From: Acidobacteriota bacterium
GTDB taxonomy: Bacteria > Acidobacteriota > Terriglobia > Terriglobales > SCQP01
DNA: 5,590 bases
NCBI GenBank assembly: GCA_021818645.1
Contig: JAKATS010000063.1
Coordinates: forward strand, 1-5,590
Direction of reading: 5' to 3'
Every line of letters starts with the position of its first letter. The stretch's first letter is position 1. Shown here one piece after another: positions 4,958-5,590 of this stretch. The position numbers and the translations under genes are program-made. The notes below the pieces were generated by a model, which made no database searches, had not been told where the DNA came from, and saw only the letters and a list, made by a program, of their open reading frames with translations.

Positions 4958-5590
4958 ATGTCCAGCTCTTCATCAAAAACACTGCAGTATCTCGAATATG
5001 CTCCCGTGGCCACGATGGCGCGGGTGCTCGAATATCTGCCGCGTCCATGCGCCCAATGGGCCGGGCAGGGCATTGCGGAGGGCTTTTACCGGCTGCATCG
5101 GCGGCTGACGCGAGTGGGGCGGCGCAATCTGGAACTGGCCTATCCGAACGAATCTCCCGGATGGCGGGAGCAGGTGCTCCATGGCGTATATCATCATCTT
5201 GGCCGACAAATGGCGGAGTTCTGCCGTTTTCCCCGGTATTCGCCGGCCAGTCTCGATGCCATCTGCGTCACCCGGGGGTTGGAGAATTATCTGGAAGCAC
5301 GGGAGCGCGGCCAGGGAGTATTAATCCTGACCGCGCATCTGGGCGGCTGGGAAATTTCCAGTTTCGTTCACAGCCTGCGCGGCTATCCACTGCGTTTTCT
5401 CGTGCGCCCCCTCGATAATCAACCGCTCGACCGCATGGTCAACCGCATTCGCGGCCTGCATGGCAACCAGCCCATTAACCGGCGCAACTTTGCCCGCGGC
5501 CTGCTGCAGGCCATGGCCGCCAACCAGTCGGTAGGCATCCTGCTCGACCAGAATAGTTACCCGCCGCAGGGCGTTTTTGTTCCTTTTTTC
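4958..5590 (+). CDS. LpxL/HtrB-family lipid A (Kdo2-lipid IVA) acyltransferase, 3' end beyond window
   Basis: Inner-membrane-associated acyltransferase that adds a secondary acyl chain to lipid A, using acyl-ACP in characterised members. The 211 visible codons cover about two thirds of the usual 300-odd residues and stay open to the last base. Seen: the signature GVLILTAHLGGWE (120-132), containing the HX4E catalytic motif (H127, E132); FLVRPLDNQPLDRMVNRIR (147-165), the typical Arg-rich substrate block; then SVGILLDQN (191-199) and GVFVPFF (205-211), all in family order. The N-terminus starts with a Ser run and YLEYAPVATMARVLEYLP, but no strong membrane helix is evident. It is divergent from gnd, with palindromes in the 173-base gap. 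A family member making other acylated lipids (lysophospholipid acyltransferase-like) cannot be excluded, so no specific lpxL/lpxM symbol is given. Confidence 0.93.
   Translation, partial: MSSSSSKTLQYLEYAPVATMARVLEYLPRPCAQWAGQGIAEGFYRLHRRLTRVGRRNLELAYPNESPGWREQVLHGVYHHLGRQMAEFCRFPRYSPASLDAICVTRGLENYLEARERGQGVLILTAHLGGWEISSFVHSLRGYPLRFLVRPLDNQPLDRMVNRIRGLHGNQPINRRNFARGLLQAMAANQSVGILLDQNSYPPQGVFVPFF

Noticed and set aside
4738..5073. Minus-strand 111-codon open frame spanning the gnd start, the gap and the acyltransferase 5' end
   Set aside because: It overlaps two well-supported genes in other frames and has no recognisable motif; the gap part looks regulatory rather than coding.
4918..5418. 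Plus-strand 166-codon open frame over the acyltransferase gene
   Set aside because: It is in a different frame from the frame carrying HLGGWE and the other acyltransferase motifs, and its own translation resembles nothing known.
1..5590. Mobile element, CRISPR array, defence or biosynthetic cluster
   Set aside because: Every gene is a recognisable housekeeping or general metabolic family; no transposase, integrase, direct-repeat array or toxin-antitoxin pair was seen on either strand.

Overview
The window is a compact, moderately GC-rich stretch of bacterial chromosome, and almost all of it is coding. It holds seven protein genes, two of them cut by the window edges. An LpxL/HtrB-type lipid A acyltransferase points to a Gram-negative organism with lipopolysaccharide. 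A chlorite-dismutase-family heme protein, RNase PH next to RdgB and a short-form 6-phosphogluconate dehydrogenase would fit Acidobacteriota or a similar environmental lineage. That placement is inferred from family resemblance recalled from memory, not from a search. No rRNA, tRNA, insertion sequence, phage gene or CRISPR array was seen.

Layout: (1) Positions 1-2189, plus strand, are a tight three-gene cluster: the 3' three quarters of rph (RNase PH), a YhdH/AcuI-type zinc-independent NADPH oxidoreductase, and rdgB (non-canonical NTP pyrophosphatase). Junctions overlap or are a few bases apart, so an operon is likely. (2) Positions 2190-2323 are an AT-rich convergent gap with an A-tract repeat and a weak promoter-like element. 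(3) Positions 2324-3034, minus strand, encode a chlorite dismutase/HemQ superfamily protein. (4) Positions 3035-3098 are a 64-base divergent promoter region with a perfect 15-bp palindrome and a consensus -10 box. (5) Positions 3099-3776, plus strand, encode endonuclease III (nth). (6) Positions 3783-4778, minus strand, encode a short-form decarboxylating 6-phosphogluconate dehydrogenase, convergent with nth and only 6 bases away. (7) Positions 4779-4957 are a divergent intergenic region with three perfect palindromes. (8) Positions 4958-5590, plus strand, hold the 5' part of the lipid A acyltransferase gene, which runs off the window.

The genes are mostly housekeeping: RNA 3'-end trimming, nucleotide-pool sanitation, base-excision repair, pentose phosphate carbon flow and outer-membrane lipid synthesis. 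RdgB and Nth both guard the genome against damaged bases, one in the nucleotide pool and one in DNA. Nth (4Fe-4S) and the chlorite-dismutase-like protein (heme) are both iron proteins and share one divergent control region. The less ordinary points are that shared palindrome, the oxidoreductase wedged between rph and rdgB, the divergent active-site neighbourhood of the heme protein, and the palindrome-rich leader between gnd and the acyltransferase. I see no clearly new multi-gene system here.
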